From Chlorobiota bacterium (GTDB lineage Bacteria; Bacteroidota; Ignavibacteria; Ignavibacteriales; Ignavibacteriaceae), in contig RHKR01000085.1 in the NCBI GenBank assembly GCA_008363265.1, positions 1 to 9,398 of the forward strand: a DNA stretch of 9,398 bases, read 5' to 3'. The position numbers and the translations under genes were made by a program. The notes under the pieces are model-generated. The model did not search any database. It was not told the origin of the DNA and saw only the letters and a list, made by a program, of their open reading frames with translations. This document shows, piece by piece, positions 5,372 through 9,398 of this stretch. The first letter of the stretch is position 1, and each line of letters opens with the position of its first letter.

Positions 5372-6400
5372 TCAATAACTCATCTTATCCAGTTTCACCT
5401 TCCCTCTGAAGACCCAGTAGATACTGATCGTGTAGGCGAGGACGAACGGAATGCCGATCATCGCCATCGTGAGCATTATCCCGAGCGTTTTCTGCGATGA
5501 AGCCGCGTTGTAAATGGTCAGGCTGTACTCCGGATTGATCGATGATATCAGGAAGTTAGGGAAGAGACCAACGGCAAAAAGTGCCATCAGACTCAGAATT
5601 GCCGCCGATGACGAAAGAAATGCGAGAAACTCCTTGCCCCGGTTAACCTCCCTCGGGATGTTGGCGATCGCCAGCATGTTAAGGATCGCGAGAGCAAAGA
5701 ACTCCGGGTGATCCCTGAACGGCTGAACCATATGGGGGATGTAGATCAGGGTTGCCATCGTGGCGGTAACATAAGTTATCACGAAGAAGATTATGGTGTT
5801 GTTCACCCATCCCTTCACCTGTTGCTGCAGTGCTCCTTCGGTTTTCATTACGAGGTATATCGAGCCGTGCATCATGAAGGCGGCCACCGTGGTAAGTCCC
5901 ACAAGCAATGCATACGGGTTCAGCATGTCGATGAAATTACCGTAAAACTCCTTGTTCCTGTCAACCGGAACACCGATGATAACATTTCCGATCGCCACAC
6001 CGATCAGGAATGAGATCACGATCGAGGAGACGGAGAAGGCCCTGTCCCAGTTGGCGCGCCACCTCTTCCCTTCGCTCTTGCTCCGGACCTCGATCGAGAC
6101 GGCTCTGAATATCAGCATGAAGAGGAGAAGCATGAACGGAATGTAAAATCCGGAGAAGGCCGTGGCGTAAACGTCAGGAAATGCCGCGAAAAGGGCACCG
6201 CCACCCGTGACAAGCCACACTTCGTTACCGTCCCAAACGGGGCCGATCGAGTTAAGGAGAAGCCTCCGGTCAAGGTCGCTTTTGGTCAGGAGGTGGAGTG
6301 AGCCAACCCCAAGGTCGAAGCCGTCAAGGATGCCGTATCCGGCAAGAAGGACGCCGATAAGAATGAACCAGATCGTATTTAGGTCAAATGTAAATTCCAT
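5372..6400 (-). CDS. cydB: Cytochrome bd quinol oxidase subunit II
   Basis: Subunit II of the membrane-bound cytochrome bd oxidase, which oxidises quinol and reduces oxygen to water with high affinity. The 342-residue length is typical. Sequence signatures are GFDLGVG (27-33, Asp29) and GPVWDGNEVWLV (53-64, Trp56 and Asp57), equivalent to conserved CydB residues, plus NPYALLVGL and about eight to nine hydrophobic membrane helices. It begins 2 bp after the cydA stop with little Shine-Dalgarno of its own, so it is cotranscribed and probably translationally coupled with cydA. No small cydX-like gene or cydCD assembly genes are seen nearby. Confidence 0.97.
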   Translation of the reverse strand: MEFTFDLNTIWFILIGVLLAGYGILDGFDLGVGSLHLLTKSDLDRRLLLNSIGPVWDGNEVWLVTGGGALFAAFPDVYATAFSGFYIPFMLLLFMLIFRAVSIEVRSKSEGKRWRANWDRAFSVSSIVISFLIGVAIGNVIIGVPVDRNKEFYGNFIDMLNPYALLVGLTTVAAFMMHGSIYLVMKTEGALQQQVKGWVNNTIIFFVITYVTATMATLIYIPHMVQPFRDHPEFFALAILNMLAIANIPREVNRGKEFLAFLSSSAAILSLMALFAVGLFPNFLISSINPEYSLTIYNAASSQKTLGIMLTMAMIGIPFVLAYTISIYWVFRGKVKLDKMSY

Positions 6401-6402
6401 GG

Positions 6403-7764
6403 CTACACCGTCATCCTTTGTTTACCGTCAACATCAAATTCCATCGCCACCTCATCCGGGCCGTGTTTTATCTTTTTATCGAGTAGATAAAGGAAGACAA
6501 CAAAGAGGCCGGCATAGATTAGTGTGAACAGAACCAGCGAGAAAATAATATGCTCAGAGGTTACGGTTTTCGAGAGGGCATCGGAAGTCTTCAGGAGTCC
6601 ATAAACGATCCAGGGTTGTCTTCCGACCTCAGCCGTGTACCAGCCGATCTGGTTGGCTATCTGGGGAAGCAACACCGAGACCACAAGTATCTTAAGCCAC
6701 AGAGTGGTTGTAAAAAGTTTTCCCCGCCACAAGAGAAACAGGGAGATAAGTGTGAGCCCTATAAGTGTGAACCCGATCGCCACCATCAGATGATAGGTCT
6801 GAAATGTGAACTGAACAGGCGGGCGTTCATCCTTCGGGAAGGCATCAAGCCCTCTAACCGGGGCTTTTGGATCTCCGTGAATAAGGAAACTTAGCATCCC
6901 GGGGATCGCGAGTCCGTGTACTGTCTTGTTCTCTTCATCCACCCACCCGAATGCGTATAGATCGGCTGCAGCTGACGAGTCGTAATGCGCTTCAAAAGCT
7001 GCAAGTTTCGCGGGCTGATTTTCCGCCACACCGGATGCGCTTGAGTGACCGGTAAAAAGCTGGAAGAAAGCAGCGAACACTGCGAATCCCAGTCCGATCT
7101 TCATTCCGGATTTTGCAATATCATCATGCCTTTTTTTAAGCAAGTAGTAAGCACTGACCGAGATAACCAGGAATGCTCCGGCGAGGAATGCTCCGCCCAG
7201 CGTGTGAGTAAGCCTGTCGACACTGGATGGGTTGAACACCATCGCCCAGAAATCAGTTATTTCAGCTCTCGCCACCCCATCGTTAACCACGATGTGGTAT
7301 CCGGCTGGTGTTTGCTGCCACGAATTGGCAACCACGATCCAGACGGCACTGAGCATCGAGCCGAGTGAAACCATCATGGTAGCGAAGAAGTGCATTTTGG
7401 GGCTGACCCTGTTCCACCCGAAAAGGAGAATGGCGAGAAAACCGGACTCGAGAAAGAAAGCAAAAATTCCCTCGGCGGCAAGCGCGCTACCAAAAATATC
7501 GCCGACATACCGGGAATAGACAGCCCAGTTCGTCCCAAACTCGAACTCCATAACAATGCCGGTCGCGACACCCATCGCAAATGTGAGAGCGAAGATCTTT
7601 ACCCAGAATTTCGTCATCACTTCATACATCTTGTTTCCGGTCTTCAGATAGAGCCCTTCCATTATCACAAGTATCACCCCGAGACCGATACTGAGAGGTG
7701 GATAGATATAATGGAACGATACCGTGAACGCGAACTGGAGGCGTGCCCAAAGTTCTGTTGTCAT
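6403..7764 (-). CDS. cydA: Cytochrome bd quinol oxidase subunit I, short-Q-loop type
   Basis: The catalytic subunit of cytochrome bd oxidase binds haems b558, b595 and d and oxidises quinol on the periplasmic side. The 453-residue protein keeps the key residues: His18 in FHY (high-spin haem ligand, His19 in E. coli), Glu98 and Glu106 (AAEG, FFLES; proton/haem site), His187 in LTHTL and Met327 in HLMV (b558 ligands), Lys253 and Glu258 in KLAAFE (quinol site), and GRQPW (381-385). The segment between the quinol-site motif and GRQPW is short compared with the 522-residue E. coli enzyme, so this is the short-Q-loop class. AGG lies six bases before the ATG, and a TATTTTTG box lies about 30 bp upstream, so cydAB can be expressed independently of the ABC gene ahead of it. 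Confidence 0.97.
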   Translation of the reverse strand: MTTELWARLQFAFTVSFHYIYPPLSIGLGVILVIMEGLYLKTGNKMYEVMTKFWVKIFALTFAMGVATGIVMEFEFGTNWAVYSRYVGDIFGSALAAEGIFAFFLESGFLAILLFGWNRVSPKMHFFATMMVSLGSMLSAVWIVVANSWQQTPAGYHIVVNDGVARAEITDFWAMVFNPSSVDRLTHTLGGAFLAGAFLVISVSAYYLLKKRHDDIAKSGMKIGLGFAVFAAFFQLFTGHSSASGVAENQPAKLAAFEAHYDSSAAADLYAFGWVDEENKTVHGLAIPGMLSFLIHGDPKAPVRGLDAFPKDERPPVQFTFQTYHLMVAIGFTLIGLTLISLFLLWRGKLFTTTLWLKILVVSVLLPQIANQIGWYTAEVGRQPWIVYGLLKTSDALSKTVTSEHIIFSLVLFTLIYAGLFVVFLYLLDKKIKHGPDEVAMEFDVDGKQRMTV

Positions 7765-7794
7765 AAGTTACCTGTGAAAGTTGAGATTCATTTA

Positions 7795-7802
7795 CAAAAA
7801 TA
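7795..7802 (-). promoter_or_regulatory. TATTTTTG promoter box (-7) for cydAB
   Basis: On the minus strand CTTATTTTTG lies 30 nt before the cydA start. The same ten bases precede the barrel-GDPD operon. A T-rich GTTTTT sits roughly where the -33 element should be, but it is not a clean TTG, so the -33 half is weak. Confidence 0.5.
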
Positions 7803-7814
7803 AGTCGTTGGGAT

Positions 7815-9398
7815 TTAAAAACGGTGGGAGAAAACAAGGACCGTGAATATGGTCCTGCCATGAAGCAGCCCCCAGGCCAGGCGATCACCCCTTCCTGAAC
7901 CGCGCGGGGATGTTAAACAACAGAATAAAATAAAGCACCAGCCCCTGAAACCAGATGACAGCTGCATTGAGCCAGGGGGTTTCGATCGAGTAACCGGCAA
8001 TAACTTTATCAGAGGCGTAAAAGTGGGCGTCACCTGTTTCTGATTCGGGCTCTTTATAAACAGGGGCGTAGAGACGGATGAGGTGTCGCGGAAATTCTCA
8101 AACTCTTTCTCCCCCATCTTCTCCTTTCCGGCAGCGAGCACCGAATCTTTTGCCCGGGCTGCACCGGAACGCATAAAGAGGAAATTCTCCTTCAGCTCCC
8201 TTACCTCTGCCAGCAGACCCGCGCGGGAGAGATCGGGACCGGATGGGCGAAGTGACGGATAGCCGTCATAAATCAGCCTCAACTCAGTAGTGACGATGAT
8301 ACTGTCGTGCTTTTCCAATGGTGCAGTGCCGCCGGTGTTTCCGTCGAGCCTGCGTTCAAGCTCATGGAGGAGGATGCTTCCATACCAGTTGTAGTTGTAA
8401 AACCGCTTTTCTGATTGCCATACAGGAGACTGGTAGCGATTATACCGGAACTGCCCCACCGCGATCGCCTCATATGCCCAGCGGGAGGTGGAAATGTCGC
8501 CGATCAGGGGGACATTGTTATTGTCGCTGAATTTGCCCGGCATATCATCGTACTCAATTATGAGGCCACCCAGGAGTATTTGCGGTATCAGGATAACGGG
8601 AATGAAAATGTAGATCGCGGCAGCCGAACCGAGCGAATTGGAAAGATTCAAACCGATCAGGTTGGCAACGCACGACGCCGAAAAGAGGACACCCCAGTAA
8701 AGCATGAACTGCCCCCCCACTTCAAGGATCGAGTTGCCGATAAGAACAAAAACCAGCGACTGTATTGCCGAGACGATCACCAGAAACAAAACCTTGCTGT
8801 TGATGTAACTGCCGCGGCTCAGGTTCAGGTACTTCTCCCTCTTAAGCACCGCCCGGTCGCGGATGATCTCTTCTGCACTCACCATCATCCCGCTGAAAAG
8901 TGCCACGATCACGCTCATGAAGATGTAAACGGGGATGTACTTATTCGCCGCCAGTGAGTATCCCTCACCCCCGCTGAACCAAGTAAAAAACGATACCAGA
9001 AGGGCGAGCAACGGGGTCTGAAGCAGAGTGACAAGGATATACCCCCTGTTGGCAGACTTTACTTTCAGGTTTCTTTCAAAATATACAGCGAACTGTCCGA
9101 AAACAGAGGGCTTTGGCACCCGGTGAACCGGTGACGGAGGGGTTTCGGGGATGGCTTCCTTTTTCTTTTCCTCTTCCCGGTAGATCGCGTTCCACTCATC
9201 GGGGGTGGTTTTCCTCGCGTCTCCCATTGCCCCGGTATCTTCGATGATCCTGAATATCAGCTCCGGGTTCAGCGCACCACACTCCGCGCACTCCCGCTCC
9301 TCCGGATGATTCAGCCAGGCACATGTCTTGAAGTGGGTGATAGCGTCGAGAGGTGCCCCGGTAAAAACGGGGTAGCCACCCTTGTCGAGGAGCCAGAG
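7815..9398 (-). CDS. ABCG-type ABC transporter, C-terminal membrane half (5' end cut by window; frameshifted near 3' end)
   Basis: The frame is open from the right edge; the Met at 9227 is internal, since 57 residues in frame before it (LDKGGYPVFTG, a Cys-rich ECAECG, NPELIFRIIEDTG) match the linker that follows the ATPase domain in Bacteroidota ABCG-like exporters. About 70 residues later the ABC2-type membrane domain begins, with helices near NRGYILVTLLQTPLLALLVS and PVYIFMSVIVALFSGMM. The loop EEIIRDRAVLKREKYLNLSR is typical of ABCG permeases. More helices follow, then SRWAYEAIAV and a soluble segment. After residue 436 of the visible part (about 8090) the frame stops resembling the family and runs into unrelated sequence to a TAA at 7815, while the recognisable C-terminus continues in another frame (7885-8088). 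The substrate is unknown. The product probably lacks its last helix unless the shift is a sequencing error. Confidence 0.85.
   Translation of the reverse strand, partial: LWLLDKGGYPVFTGAPLDAITHFKTCAWLNHPEERECAECGALNPELIFRIIEDTGAMGDARKTTPDEWNAIYREEEKKKEAIPETPPSPVHRVPKPSVFGQFAVYFERNLKVKSANRGYILVTLLQTPLLALLVSFFTWFSGGEGYSLAANKYIPVYIFMSVIVALFSGMMVSAEEIIRDRAVLKREKYLNLSRGSYINSKVLFLVIVSAIQSLVFVLIGNSILEVGGQFMLYWGVLFSASCVANLIGLNLSNSLGSAAAIYIFIPVILIPQILLGGLIIEYDDMPGKFSDNNNVPLIGDISTSRWAYEAIAVGQFRYNRYQSPVWQSEKRFYNYNWYGSILLHELERRLDGNTGGTAPLEKHDSIIVTTELRLIYDGYPSLRPSGPDLSRAGLLAEVRELKENFLFMRSGAARAKDSVLAAGKEKMGEKEFENFRDTSSVSTPLFIKSPNQKQVTPTFTPLIKLLPVTRSKPPGSMQLSSGFRGWCFILFCCLTSPRGSGRGDRLAWGLLHGRTIFTVLVFSHRF
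7885..8088 (-). other. Out-of-frame C-terminal remnant of the ABC transporter
   Basis: Read one base back from the main frame, this stretch encodes 67 residues ending at TGA (7887-7885). It includes LIRLYAPVYKEPE, GDAHFYA and a 22-residue hydrophobic helix from about WLNAAVIWF to LLFNI, then a basic tail ARFRKG. That is the expected end of this transporter type. The same frame has a TGA at 8100-8098, so the break must lie between about 8100 and 8086. From memory of relatives, some 20 residues between the two parts may also be missing, suggesting a small out-of-frame deletion rather than a simple one-base slip. Confidence 0.7.

Noticed and set aside
8086..8101. Programmed ribosomal frameshift in the ABC gene
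   Set aside because: No X-XXY-YYZ slippery heptamer or following strong stem was seen, and residues appear to be missing, so a lesion is more likely.
8415..8957. 180-residue plus-strand open frame within the ABC transporter
   Set aside because: It is antisense to clear membrane-domain sequence and is rich in charged, low-complexity residues typical of a shadow frame.

Overview
The window looks like a chromosomal stretch from a member of the Bacteroidota/Chlorobiota/Ignavibacteriota (FCB) assemblage, probably Ignavibacteria-like. Three things point there. The secreted hydrolase at the left edge has an NYPNPFNP-type C-terminal segment. Three gene heads carry an identical TATTTTTG box, which fits the Bacteroidota -7 consensus TAnnTTTG. 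The ABC transporter at the right edge resembles a type common in Bacteroidota. This placement is inference; there is no rRNA or marker gene in the window. No tRNA, rRNA, CRISPR array, insertion sequence or phage gene was seen.

Left block (1-3606, all minus strand). Four genes form a tight probable operon, in transcription order: an outer-membrane beta-barrel protein, a lipoprotein glycerophosphodiester phosphodiesterase (GTG start, 4-bp overlap), a second small beta-barrel protein (4-bp gap, Shine-Dalgarno overlapping the previous stop), and a secreted alpha/beta hydrolase of the cutinase/dienelactone-hydrolase type that runs off the left end. All four products carry export signals, so this looks like an envelope or secreted hydrolysis module. 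The hydrolase start codon lies inside a perfect 9-bp inverted repeat.

Middle block (3607-5371). A divergent promoter region of about 200 bp separates the left operon from a plus-strand DUF1579-family secreted protein. Converging on that gene is a minus-strand cytoplasmic alpha/beta hydrolase interrupted by an in-frame TAA, so it is a pseudogene, a two-piece gene or a sequencing artefact. Upstream of it are a strong Shine-Dalgarno, a sigma70-like promoter and an inverted repeat bracketing the -35 element. Next comes a four-copy heptanucleotide tandem repeat just after cydB.

Right block (5372-9398, minus strand). The cydAB genes encode a short-Q-loop cytochrome bd quinol oxidase with all expected haem and quinol-site residues, and have their own TATTTTTG promoter. 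Upstream is the C-terminal membrane half of an ABCG-type ABC transporter, cut by the right edge. Near its 3' end the recognisable C-terminus, including the last membrane helix, continues in another frame, so the gene carries a frameshift or small deletion.

No wholly new multi-gene system is obvious. The items most worth a second look are the two gene lesions, the secreted polyesterase-like hydrolase with the start-codon hairpin, the operator-like repeat, and the barrel-GDPD-barrel module.
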